DNA of 64,000 nucleotides from Billgrantia campisalis (GTDB lineage Bacteria > Pseudomonadota > Gammaproteobacteria > Pseudomonadales > Halomonadaceae), in NCBI RefSeq assembly GCF_022341425.1, contig NZ_JABFUC010000004.1, positions 62,001 through 126,000 on the forward strand, written 5' to 3'. Below are positions 1-9,564 of this stretch, in pieces. How positions within the stretch are numbered: position 1 is the stretch's first letter; the number at the start of each line of letters is the position of its first letter. The notes under the pieces were generated by a model. That model saw nothing but the letters and a program-made list of their open reading frames with translations. It was not told the origin of the DNA and ran no database searches. The position numbers and the translations under genes were made by a program.

Positions 1-271
1 CGACGCCATGGCGCTCCACCAGCTCGAGGAAATGCTCGGGGCGGTAGCGCTTGAGCGCCGAGATGCAGAAGTGCGGGTTATCGGAGAAGAAGTTGGCCGG
101 CGTCGAGGCCAGGTGGGTGAAGTTGCAGCGCCCGCCCCCGGACATCAGGATCTTCCTGCCGGCCCGGTTGGCATGGTCCACCACCAGCACCCGCCGGCCC
201 GCGTAGCCGGCGGTCAGCGCACACATCAGCCCCGCCGCCCCGGCGCCGATCACCACCACGTCATAGGTCAT
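1..271 (-). CDS. YhiN/BaiN-family FAD-dependent oxidoreductase, 5' part only
   Basis: The leftward reading frame starts at the ATG ending at 271, preceded by an AGGACAGG ribosome binding site, and runs off the left edge after about 90 codons. The protein opens with a dinucleotide-binding Rossmann motif, VVVIGAGAAGLMCA. About 40 residues later comes the family-typical stretch AGRKILMSGGGRCNFTH, which is characteristic of the HI0933/YhiN flavoproteins (one member, BaiN, acts in bile-acid metabolism; most have no known substrate). An FAD-binding oxidoreductase is secure; substrate and partner cannot be told from the fragment. Confidence 0.85.
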   Translation of the reverse strand, partial: MTYDVVVIGAGAAGLMCALTAGYAGRRVLVVDHANRAGRKILMSGGGRCNFTHLASTPANFFSDNPHFCISALKRYRPEHFLELVERHGV

Positions 272-709
272 GCCCTGTCCTTCCCACCTCGCCGCTCTTC
301 AGGGCGCGCATTGTAGCAGCCCAAAGAGTGAACCTCTCGGCACAATCAATCCTTGCAATGCTGTGCTTGCCGACTAGCCTTAACAAGTAGCAACACAATG
401 TAACAATCCGCCAGATTTCACCTCCTTCACTAGCTGACATACCCGCCCGCATGACCGGCACCGGTTCCACGGGCAATGCCATGACTTGCGCCATACAGTC
501 AGCGAAGAGAGGAGAGACCAAAAAAAGCATCAGGCAACAAGGATGTGCCATCGAACCACAGGCCATACCGCAACCTGAATGCAACGCTTATAAACACGAC
601 AAGATAATAAACATAACAATCATATCAACATTACAAACTAATAAAGATAACGTGATTATAAGCAAATAAGCTAATAAAGAAAACGGCGAACTTATCAGGG
701 GAGGGCATC
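272..709. other. Intergenic region with AT-rich tract before the AraC regulator
   Basis: These 438 bases separate the divergent flavoprotein and AraC-type genes. The right half (about 580-690) is strikingly AT-rich compared with the GC-rich surroundings, with runs such as AATAAACATAACAATC. That fits a promoter or silencer (H-NS-like) landing zone for the regulator. A short rightward open frame at 451-669 has no recognisable protein features, so I do not call a gene. No clear terminator or paired -35/-10 can be assigned by eye. Confidence 0.5.
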
Positions 710-1624
710 ATGACGGCCCATGACTATGTGCTGATCGTGGCCAGGAACATTCAGGAACCGCTCGATGATGATTACCATCATGCCTTGAGGCAGCAGGGAT
801 ACTATCTGGAAACGGTCCTGCCCGGCCAGGACCCGATACCCACCATGCAGGCGCGACCGCCGGTGGCCGCCTGCTTCCAGTTCGACTACCCCGACTTCGA
901 GGGCCTCGCCAGCCTGCGCGAGGCCAAGCAGGCCAGCCCCTCCGTCCCCCTGCTGATGATCACCCAGGCGCACTCGGAGCACCTGGCCGTGTGGGCCTTC
1001 CGGGCCCGGGTGTGGGACTACTTCGTGCAGCCTTTCGATAACGCGCGCTTTTTCGAGGTCATGGCCAAGCTCTACAGCGTGCGCCTGCCGGAAAAGGCCA
1101 GCCGTATCGCTCCCCGAACGGTTCCAGCGACAGCGGCACGCGACGTGGTGGAAATCCACAACAGCATTCCCCACGAGGCCCGCCTGCACTGCTCGACGCT
1201 CGGCGACGACCAGGGTCGGCTGCAGCGCGCGCTCTCCTTTATCGACAAGAACCTGCACCGCAAGATCGCCCAGGCCGAGATCGCGGGCCTGTGCGAACTC
1301 AGCGCCTTCCAGTTCAGCCGCTTCTTCAAGCGGGTGACCGGCATCACCTTTCAGGAGTACCTGCTGCACCGCCGCATCGGCGAGGCCATGCGGCTGCTGG
1401 CCAACCCCAAGGTCTCCATCACCGACGTCTGCTTTACCGTCGGCTTTCGCGACCTCTCCTACTTTACGCGCACCTTCCAGCGCTACGTGGGCAAGCCACC
1501 CTCGCGCTACCGGCTCGAAGCCGCCCAGGCCCAGCCGCCGTCGTCGACTCAGGAGCTCCCCACGCTTACCGACACCAGCACGCCGCTGCCAACACCCTCC
1601 GACCACGGAAAGCCAGAAACATAA
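710..1624 (+). CDS. AraC-family regulator with receiver-like N-terminus
   Basis: This 304-residue protein has a two-part layout. Residues about 5-125 resemble a response-regulator receiver fold. The conserved lysine-proline of real receivers is replaced (FVQPF near 105-109), and only one acidic residue (D59) lies near the usual phosphorylation site, so phosphotransfer is doubtful. Residues about 172-270 form a double helix-turn-helix AraC domain, with QFSRFFKRVTGITFQEYL in the first half and ITDVCFTVGFRDLSYFTRTF in the second. The start is set by AGGGGAGGG nine bases upstream. The gene converges on the 3' end of the Tad pilus operon, so it is a plausible pilus regulator, but this is inferred from position only. 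The C-terminal tail is low-complexity Ser/Thr/Pro. Confidence 0.85.
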   Translation: MTAHDYVLIVARNIQEPLDDDYHHALRQQGYYLETVLPGQDPIPTMQARPPVAACFQFDYPDFEGLASLREAKQASPSVPLLMITQAHSEHLAVWAFRARVWDYFVQPFDNARFFEVMAKLYSVRLPEKASRIAPRTVPATAARDVVEIHNSIPHEARLHCSTLGDDQGRLQRALSFIDKNLHRKIAQAEIAGLCELSAFQFSRFFKRVTGITFQEYLLHRRIGEAMRLLANPKVSITDVCFTVGFRDLSYFTRTFQRYVGKPPSRYRLEAAQAQPPSSTQELPTLTDTSTPLPTPSDHGKPET

Positions 1625-1685
1625 GCTGACTCTTTCTCTTTGCCGACAACCTGCAGATACAGGCACGTTCGGCAATCCACCCGCA

Positions 1686-1723
1686 AGCGCCGGCGGGGCA
1701 TCGCTGCCCCGCCGGCGCTTTTC
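1686..1723. terminator. Bidirectional rho-independent terminator
   Basis: A perfect 15-bp stem (AGCGCCGGCGGGGCA with its complement) closes a 4-base loop and is followed by TTTT on the + strand. It lies between the convergent AraC-type and tadG genes and probably ends both transcripts. Confidence 0.85.
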
Positions 1724-1761
1724 ACTACGGCCACTACGGCTCTCGACAAGGCCCGGGCCGG

Positions 1762-3030
1762 CTAATCCACCAGCACCGGTATTCGCGCCAGGATGCCGAA
1801 GTTCTCCCCACCAGTCTGCCCCTTGGGCTCGTGGTAGTCACAGCTCGGCAGGAAGTAGATGCTCTGCCGCCGCCAGTCGGCGTCTTCATCGTTCTGGTTC
1901 TTGAGCGAAAAACGCTGCACAAAGCTTTCCCAGCGCGTGGTGCCGCTCGAGCTGTCGTTTGTCCAGTCACCGGGCCATTCGGCGTCCTCGGAGTCAGGGG
2001 CCAGGCTCATCTGCTGGGGCGCGTATTGATCGATCTGGCTAAGGGGCTGGTTGTGGTTGATCATCCAGACGATATGCACGGTGACCGCGCCCACCAGGGT
2101 GTTGCTGGGTGAGATACCGTCACTGCAGTCGATCACCGGCAGGGTCAGGGTCCAGGTGATCTCCCGTTCCGTGGCATCTACCCAGCAGTCGTAGAGCGCG
2201 GTGAAGGCCGACTGGACCTGGCCGTTGTTGGTGGCGATATCTTCACCATAGTACATCTCATTCTCGTTTCCTTCGCCGCAGATCAGGTCCCTGAGCTCGT
2301 TGGCATCGGTGGCGCCGCTGTCGTCGTGCTCGAAGTTGGTCCAGCCACCGGTCTTGTCGCCATCGGGAATAAAACGCCCAACGTCACAAGAATAATTTCC
2401 ACTATCAGGGTCCCTCAAAGCACTCTCACACAGTGCAATCGGCTGGTCCACGTCTTCCGGGTTCAGCTTGCCGGCAAAGCCGATATAGGCCACCGAACGG
2501 GCGGAGACATCATAGCCCTCGAAGCCGAAGATGCGTCCGAAGAAGGCTTCCACCTGAGTCTGCTCCCGGGCGGTGACCACCTCCACCGCGTTGATAAAGG
2601 GGTCATAGGGATCGTACAGATCCAGCTCCTCGGTCGATTTCTCGAACAGGTCCACCGGCTCCAGGGAGTCGTTGGGCGTAAAGGTGCGGGTGGCAAAGCT
2701 CCAGTGGCCGCGCAGCGCGGTGACCACCTCCGAGGGGGTGTTCTGGCTATTGTTGGCCTGGGCCGCATCGGTGGCGATCTGGTTGGCCCCCGGGTTGACC
2801 GAGCTGCCGTCCTGGGTATAGAGCCACCTGGCACCGGCCAGGGAGCCGGCATCGGCGGCGTTATGCAGCTCGTTGCGGGCCACGAAGAGGTTGCCCCCAT
2901 CCACCGAGAGGGCGGTAAAGCCCAGCAGCATGAACAGCGCCAGGGCAAAGAGCACAATGGAAACACCGCCCTGCCGGCCCGGCGCGCCGTAGCGCCAGGC
3001 AGCACGTCGAGAAAAGGTAGACGTTTTCAT
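1762..3030 (-). CDS. tadG: TadG-like minor pilin/pilus-assembly protein
   Basis: This 422-residue protein is the last gene of the Tad operon. Residues about 20-45 form one hydrophobic segment in the typical Tad-domain context (GGVSIVLFALALFMLLGFTA followed by SVDGGNLFVARNELHNAADA). The rest is a large periplasmic region containing the paired cysteines common in TadG proteins. TadG-like proteins are pseudopilins or cell-envelope anchors for the Flp pilus. It starts 2 bp after the stop of tadE, so the two are translated together. The call rests on the N-terminal Tad domain plus operon position; the C-terminal part shows no domain I can name. Confidence 0.85.
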   Translation of the reverse strand: MKTSTFSRRAAWRYGAPGRQGGVSIVLFALALFMLLGFTALSVDGGNLFVARNELHNAADAGSLAGARWLYTQDGSSVNPGANQIATDAAQANNSQNTPSEVVTALRGHWSFATRTFTPNDSLEPVDLFEKSTEELDLYDPYDPFINAVEVVTAREQTQVEAFFGRIFGFEGYDVSARSVAYIGFAGKLNPEDVDQPIALCESALRDPDSGNYSCDVGRFIPDGDKTGGWTNFEHDDSGATDANELRDLICGEGNENEMYYGEDIATNNGQVQSAFTALYDCWVDATEREITWTLTLPVIDCSDGISPSNTLVGAVTVHIVWMINHNQPLSQIDQYAPQQMSLAPDSEDAEWPGDWTNDSSSGTTRWESFVQRFSLKNQNDEDADWRRQSIYFLPSCDYHEPKGQTGGENFGILARIPVLVD

Positions 3031-3032
3031 GG

Positions 3033-3500
3033 CTATTCCGCTCGCATGGTGGTGGTGGCAGAGAGCTCCAGGATGCCGCCCAGGGTGCCGACGAAACTTG
3101 GCAGCAGCAGGAACTGGTAGGGGTAGTCCACGGTAACGATCAGGTCGTCACCGGCCTGGAGCGTGCCGCCGTTGGGCCTAACGATATCGATGGTCATCTC
3201 GGCCGGCCCGCCCAGCGAGATCAGGTACTGCTCGGCGTAGTTGCGGATGACCTGCTCGATCATGGCGTCTTCCGACGCCGTATCCCGCGGATCCGGCCGA
3301 AACAGGATGCCGGTCCTCGCCCCCTCCCGGCTGGCATTGGTCAGGGTGGCCTTGTCGTATAGCGCCACGCTGAATTCGATGATGCCGAAGAGGATGGTGA
3401 ACAGTAGTACCGCCGAGATGGCAAACTCGACGGTTTCGGTGCCTTTTTGCCTACTCAGCGGCGGGCGCCGCCTATGCTGCTTGACTGACTGACGTTTCAT
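3033..3500 (-). CDS. tadE: TadE-family pseudopilin
   Basis: This 155-residue prepilin-like protein has a short basic leader, a glycine at position 20 and the processing context KGTETVEFAISAVLLF, with the conserved glutamate at +5 after the predicted TadV cleavage. The hydrophobic helix (about 25-45) is followed by YDKATLTNASREGAR, the family signature. It lies between tadD and tadG in the Tad operon. TadE and TadF are minor pseudopilins needed for Flp assembly. No separate tadF is evident, so this gene and the next are probably the only two minor pilins. Confidence 0.92.
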   Translation of the reverse strand: MKRQSVKQHRRRPPLSRQKGTETVEFAISAVLLFTILFGIIEFSVALYDKATLTNASREGARTGILFRPDPRDTASEDAMIEQVIRNYAEQYLISLGGPAEMTIDIVRPNGGTLQAGDDLIVTVDYPYQFLLLPSFVGTLGGILELSATTTMRAE

Positions 3501-3532
3501 GGTCCCTATCCTCCACAGGCGCCTGACCCCCT

Positions 3533-4480
3533 TCAGTTGGGACGGGCGCCAGCGCCGTTGCGCCGCATCAGGCTATCGAGATTGCGGGCGTTCTCGCTGG
3601 CGGTGACGTAGTAGGCCGGCGACAGTCGCATGGCCTCCTCGAAGAAGCCCATGGCGTCCTGGAAACGCCCCTCGAGCATCGAGATATAGCCGATATCGTT
3701 ATAGGCCTTGGCCCGGTCGCCGTTGCGCGACACCGCCTCGATGGCGGTCTCATGGTCGCCCTCCCGGGCATAGACCAGCCCCAGGTTGCGCCAGGCCAGC
3801 TCATAGTGGGGGTTGGCGCTCACCGCCCGGCGCAGCGACTGGCGCGCCCCCGGCCAGTCGCCGGCCAGGTAGCGGGAGTAGCCCAGGTTGTTGAGCACCA
3901 GCGGGGTGTTTGGGCTGGCGTCCAGGGCCTGCCGGTAGTGGCTTTCGGCCTGGCCGTGCTCGCCGCGCATATCGGCGATCACCCCCAGGGCGTTGTGGGC
4001 CTGCCAGGGGGCGTTGCGCCGGCTGGCGATGGGGGTCAGGTGGCGCTCGGCGCCCTCGAAGTCGCGCTGCTGCAGCAGCACGATGCCCAGCGCCGTGCCG
4101 GCCCCCACATGCTGGCTATCGACCTCCAGCGCCCAGCGGTAGGCCTTCCGGGCCAGGTCGTGGTTGCCCCGGCCGTGGTGGATGATGCCGATGCGGTAGA
4201 GCGGCTCGGCCTGGGGGCGGCTCTCCATGCGCAGGCCGCGCAGGTACTCGAACAGCGCCCGGTCCGGGTCGCGGGCGCGCAGCGCCGCCTCACCGTTGCG
4301 GTAGGCCTCCTCCGGCGAGGCCACCGGGAAGGCGGTGCCGTAGGCCACCGAGGAGCGATCGTCCCCCAGGGGGCCGTAGAGATCCGAGTTTACGCCCTGC
4401 TGCTGGGCGCCGGTGGCACAGCCGCCCAGCGTCAGGACCAGCGCGGCACAGGCAATGCGAAGGTGCGGCTTGGCTATCAT
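3533..4480 (-). CDS. tadD: TadD-like tetratricopeptide lipoprotein
   Basis: The 315-residue protein begins with a lipoprotein signal peptide (hydrophobic stretch ending LTLGGC, lipobox cysteine about residue 21). Several TPR units follow from about residue 55 to 290, recognisable by repeated helix pairs such as APWQAHNALGVIADMRGE and NTPLVLNNLGYSRYLAGD. TadD lipoproteins help assemble or localise the outer-membrane secretin of the Tad machine. It sits between tadC and tadE in the expected order. The start gives a complete signal peptide and has GGAGAA upstream of the ATG. Confidence 0.9.
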   Translation of the reverse strand: MIAKPHLRIACAALVLTLGGCATGAQQQGVNSDLYGPLGDDRSSVAYGTAFPVASPEEAYRNGEAALRARDPDRALFEYLRGLRMESRPQAEPLYRIGIIHHGRGNHDLARKAYRWALEVDSQHVGAGTALGIVLLQQRDFEGAERHLTPIASRRNAPWQAHNALGVIADMRGEHGQAESHYRQALDASPNTPLVLNNLGYSRYLAGDWPGARQSLRRAVSANPHYELAWRNLGLVYAREGDHETAIEAVSRNGDRAKAYNDIGYISMLEGRFQDAMGFFEEAMRLSPAYYVTASENARNLDSLMRRNGAGARPN

Positions 4481-4545
4481 GAGGGTTCTCCCTGAATATC
4501 GTTTTCATCGTTATCGTCGTTACCAATACGCTGGTGCATAAGGTG

Positions 4546-5514
4546 TCAGCGGCCGGCCACAGCCGCCGCCGCCCCCAGCAGCGGCGGCCCCAGGGCCACC
4601 ACGAAGAAGCTGGGAAACACGCAGAAGAGCAGTGGAAAGAGCATCTTGGTGCTGACCTTGGCGGCCTTCTCCTCGGCCTCCTGGGTACGCTTGTCGCGCA
4701 ACTCCGCGGCAAAGATGCGCAGGGTCATGGCAATGCTGGTGCCAAAGCGCATGCTCTGCAGCAGGGTGGTCACCAGGCCGCGGATATCGTCCACCCCGGT
4801 GCGCTCCTCCAGGTCGCGCAGGGCCGCCTTGTTGTCCATGCCGGCGCGGGTCTGCAGGCCGAACAGGTGCAGCTCTTCGGCCAGCTCCGGGTGGCTCACC
4901 TCCAGGTCCCGGGCTACCCGCTGGATGGCCGCGCCCAGGCCCAGCCCCGCCTCGCTGCACACCACCAGCAGGTCCAGGGCGTCGGGCAGCCCGCGGCGCA
5001 GCGCCAGGGTGCGGCGCTTGATGGCCCGCTCCAGCCAGAAGCGCGGCAGCAGATAGCCGACGATGGCCACCACCACCACCGCCAGCACGCCGATGGCGGG
5101 GTCGATGCGCACGAAGGGAAGCACCAGCAACATCAGCGCCAGCGCCGGCACCACCGTCAGCAGCAGGCGCACACCGAAGAAGAGATTCACCGCCCCGGGG
5201 GAGCGCTTGCCGGCGCGGCGCATATCCCGGGCGATGCGGCTCCTGGCCTCCTCCTCGCTGGGCACCAGCTTCTCGCCCATGGGGCCCAGCCACTGGGCGA
5301 CTCCCGACTCACCGCCAGCGGCGGCTTCGCCGCCGGCCTCCAGGCGGCGCAGGCGGCGGCGCAGCGGGTCCGAGGCCCCCATCACCAGCAGCATCAGCGC
5401 CAGCATCAGCGCGAAGATCGCCAGGCCCAGCATCACCGCGAAGCCCAGCTGCGCCGTCTGAGGGTCATCCAGCAGTTCGGCCAGCGGCTCGATCCAACCC
5501 AGTAGAGTTTCCAT
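4546..5514 (-). CDS. tadC: TadC inner-membrane platform protein (T2SS F family)
   Basis: This 322-residue integral membrane protein has the GspF-like layout: N-terminal helix (about 22-45), two central helices (about 110-155), a cytoplasmic domain containing GLPDALDLLVVCSEAGLGL, and a C-terminal hydrophobic hairpin (about 285-320). Together with TadB it forms the platform against which the TadA ATPase works. It follows tadB with a 12-bp gap and precedes tadD. Assignment to TadC rather than TadB follows from gene order and from the DALDLLVVC sequence of the domain. Confidence 0.93.
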   Translation of the reverse strand: METLLGWIEPLAELLDDPQTAQLGFAVMLGLAIFALMLALMLLVMGASDPLRRRLRRLEAGGEAAAGGESGVAQWLGPMGEKLVPSEEEARSRIARDMRRAGKRSPGAVNLFFGVRLLLTVVPALALMLLVLPFVRIDPAIGVLAVVVVAIVGYLLPRFWLERAIKRRTLALRRGLPDALDLLVVCSEAGLGLGAAIQRVARDLEVSHPELAEELHLFGLQTRAGMDNKAALRDLEERTGVDDIRGLVTTLLQSMRFGTSIAMTLRIFAAELRDKRTQEAEEKAAKVSTKMLFPLLFCVFPSFFVVALGPPLLGAAAAVAGR

Positions 5515-5526
5515 GTGCGCTCCTCC

Positions 5527-6512
5527 TTACGCCTCGATGCGCACGATCTTGCGCATCCACAGGATCCCGATGACCATCATCACGAAGGCCACCACCACCA
5601 GCTGCCGGCCCACCGGGTCCTGGGTCAGCATGGGAATGAAATTTGGCGACACAAGAGACAAGATCCCCGCCAGCACGAAGGGCAGCAGCGAGAGGATCCA
5701 GGCGGCCATGCGCCCCTGGGCCGAGAGGGTGCGCACCTTGCGCTGGAAGCGGAAGCGGTCGCGCACCACCGCCGCCAGGCCGTCGAGCAGCTCGGCGAGG
5801 TTGCCCCCGGTCTCCTTCTGGATCAGCACCGAGGTGACGAAGATCATCACCGTGACGCTCTGCACCCGGCGCAGCAGGCCGAGCATGGCGCTGCGCACGT
5901 CGCCGCCGTAGTTGATCTCCATGAAGGTGGTGCGAAACTCCCCGGCGATGGGCTCGGCCATCTCCTCGGCCACCAGGTGCATGGAGTCGCTGAAGGGGTG
6001 TCCGGCGCGCAGCGCCCGGCCCATGATGATCAGGGCGTCCGGCAGCTGCTCCTCGAAGCGGGCCAGGCGCCGGCTGCGCGCCACGGTCAGCCGTAAGAAG
6101 GGCAGATAGGCCACGCCCAGGCCCAGCAGCACGGCGATGGGCAGCGGCAGCAAATGGAAGCCTACGGCGCCGGCCATGCCTCCCAGGCATAGCGACTGCA
6201 GCACCACCCGGTAGGCGGGGGTCTCGCGGCCGGCCTGCTCGACCAGCAGTTCGATCCGCGCCATGCCGGGCAGCGACTCCAGGGCCCGCTCCAGCGGCCC
6301 CAGCTCGCGCAGGTATTTGCGCCGCACCAGAGAAACCTGGCCGTGGGCCTGGGCCTCGGCGGAGATGGTGCGCAGGCGCTGCTTTAGCCGCTTCTGCACC
6401 TGGCGATTCTCGCCGAAGGCGGGCACCAGGAAGCTCTGGATCAGCAGGAAGGCGGCAATGAAGATCATGCCGACGACGATCATCTCGTCGGAGAGCTGGA
6501 TGTTCAGGCTGG

Positions 6513-6522
<10 letters not shown>
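5527..6522 (-). CDS. tadB: TadB inner-membrane platform protein (T2SS F family)
   Basis: This 331-residue protein has an N-terminal helix (about 14-34), paired helices around 125-160, a cytoplasmic T2SSF domain with [19 protein letters not shown], and C-terminal helices (about 270-325). TadB is the partner platform subunit of TadC. The start codon lies inside the 3' end of tadA (10-bp overlap), indicating translational coupling. A GGGGGTGC stretch about 9 bp upstream can act as ribosome binding site. Confidence 0.93.
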
Positions 6523-7877
<1,355 letters not shown>

Positions 7878-7914
7878 GGTCGTCTCCTTGTCTCAGGTCT
7901 CGGTCGCGGTTGGT

Positions 7915-9102
7915 TCAGTGCCTGCCGGGCAGCGCCCAGCCCAGCAGCGAGCGTTTTTTGCCCCGGCCCGTGCCGGCGGCGGGGGCGTCCAGCGATTCGG
8001 CCAGGGCTTGAATCTGCCGGGTCAGCGGCGCCTTGGGGGCGATGTCGTGCAGCGGGCTGCCCACGTTGATGCTGTGGCAGGCGCGCTTGAAGTCGTTGGG
8101 CAGGGTCTCGAGCGCCAGGCCCGGCAGGGCATCGCCAATGGCCTCCAGGTCCACGTCGCTGCGCTTGTCGTAGCGGTTGACCACCACCATGACGCGGGAG
8201 GAGAGCATGCCCAGCTCATGAATCAGGATGTCGCGCAGGCGCTGGGCATCGTGCAGGTGGGCCACGCTCTGCTGCATCACCACCAGCACCTTGTCGGCGC
8301 GCTCCAGCACGCTGGCGATGGCACCGTTGATCCAGCGCGGCAGGTCCACCACCACCTCCTCATGGCTCTGGCAGAGCACCGCGAGCAGCTGCTCGACGCG
8401 GGTCTCGGGCACCTCACCGAGGCCAAAGCGGTCCTCCGGCGAGGAGGCCAGCAGCGCCACCCCGCTGGCGTGGCGCTGCAGGTAGGCCTCCAGCGCCAGG
8501 GCATCGATGCTGTCGGCGGATTCCAGCGCCCGCACCAGGCCGTGGTCGGGGGTCACGTTGAAGTAGAGCGGCAGGGAGCCGAACTGCACATCGAGATCCA
8601 CCAGCACGGTGTCGCGGGCCTGGCGGGCCATGTAGTGGGCCAGATTGGCGGCCACCAGGCTGGCGCCGGAGCCGCCCTTGGCGTTGATCACCGCGGTCAG
8701 CCGCGCGGTGCGGCTCGGGTCCTCCCGCCTGTCCCGGGCCAGCTCGCGCAGGAAGTGGAAGATCTCGGCGTCGTCGATGGGCGGCGAGAAGAAGTCCCGG
8801 GCCCCGGCGCGCATGGCCAGGCGGATCAGCTCCACGTTGCCCTTGGGGCCCACCACCAGCAGCGGCGGGCGCTCGGCGGCGGGCTGCTCGCACAGCGCCA
8901 TCAGCTCCGCTTCCCAGTGCTCCCCCACCAGCAGCACCAGGGCATCGGGCAGCGGCGCCACGCCCTGGAGCGGGTCGACGTTGCCGTTGACCATCAGCCG
9001 GGAGCTGACCTGAATATCGCCCTGGCTGAGCAGCAGCGACTCCAGGGCCTCCAGTTCGCCTCGCTCGCGTCCCGCCAGCAGTATCTCGAGCCGTTTACGC
9101 AT
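7915..9102 (-). CDS. tadZ: TadZ/CpaE pilus-localisation ATPase-like protein
   Basis: This 395-residue protein has an atypical N-terminal receiver-like domain (about 1-120) followed by a MinD/ParA-type P-loop domain. The Walker A motif is the deviant form NAKGGSGASL (140-149), and the Walker A' region reads VLVDLDVQFGSLPLYFN. TadZ/CpaE proteins mark the pole or focus where the Tad machine assembles. Gene order (between the small lipoprotein and tadA) agrees. The receiver part lacks an obvious phosphorylatable aspartate, as is usual for the family. Confidence 0.92.
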   Translation of the reverse strand: MRKRLEILLAGRERGELEALESLLLSQGDIQVSSRLMVNGNVDPLQGVAPLPDALVLLVGEHWEAELMALCEQPAAERPPLLVVGPKGNVELIRLAMRAGARDFFSPPIDDAEIFHFLRELARDRREDPSRTARLTAVINAKGGSGASLVAANLAHYMARQARDTVLVDLDVQFGSLPLYFNVTPDHGLVRALESADSIDALALEAYLQRHASGVALLASSPEDRFGLGEVPETRVEQLLAVLCQSHEEVVVDLPRWINGAIASVLERADKVLVVMQQSVAHLHDAQRLRDILIHELGMLSSRVMVVVNRYDKRSDVDLEAIGDALPGLALETLPNDFKRACHSINVGSPLHDIAPKAPLTRQIQALAESLDAPAAGTGRGKKRSLLGWALPGRH

Positions 9103-9157
9103 TGGGTCACCTGCTTATCGTTAATCTGGCTGTATCGATCGAACTCCACGGTACGGC

Positions 9158-9523
9158 TCAGGGCAGGGAGCTGGGGACCTGGCCGCCACCGGGGGCCAGG
9201 CGATAGTTGCGCATGGCCTCCGCCGCCTTGGCGCCGTGCAGCGGTGTTACCTCATCGCCCTCCTGCCAGGTCTGCAGCGCCTTGGTATGGCGCACGCTGT
9301 CGCCGTAGGGCGGCAGGTCGGCCCCCGGCTTGGGCGCCACGCAGCCGGCCAGGGCCAGGCTGGCGATCACGACCAGGCTCAAGGCAAGTGTCCGTGCCAG
9401 GGGCCGGGCCCAGGCGGACGCCTGGCGCGGCTTTTGGAGAGAGGCTTGGCGCGAGGCCTGTGGAGACGGCGCGGAAGCTGACCGGGATTGGAGTGATTGC
9501 AGTGACTGAAGTGAATAGGACAT
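9158..9523 (-). CDS. Small lipoprotein of the Tad locus
   Basis: From the ATG at 9523 (CAGGGAG ten bases upstream) this gives 121 residues. A GTG at 9568 would add 15 residues and overlap the secretin stop, which seems less likely. The N-terminus carries a Ser/Gln repeat (SLQSLQSLQS) and a long basic region, then a hydrophobic stretch ending in LALAGC, a lipobox. The mature part contains YGDSVRHTKALQTW and KAAEAMRNYR, a short motif pair I associate with small lipoproteins next to Tad secretins. It may act as a pilotin or CpaD-like partner of the secretin, inferred from its place directly after it. The lead before the lipobox (over 55 residues) is unusually long for a signal peptide. Confidence 0.7.
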   Translation of the reverse strand: MSYSLQSLQSLQSRSASAPSPQASRQASLQKPRQASAWARPLARTLALSLVVIASLALAGCVAPKPGADLPPYGDSVRHTKALQTWQEGDEVTPLHGAKAAEAMRNYRLAPGGGQVPSSLP

Positions 9524-9564
9524 GGGGCGCGCTCCCTGATAAGTGGAATCCACGTGGCCGGCGG

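Noticed and set aside
451..669. Possible small gene in the AT-rich gap before the AraC-type gene
   Set aside because: No ribosome site and no recognisable domain; the codon pattern simply follows the local AT-rich composition.
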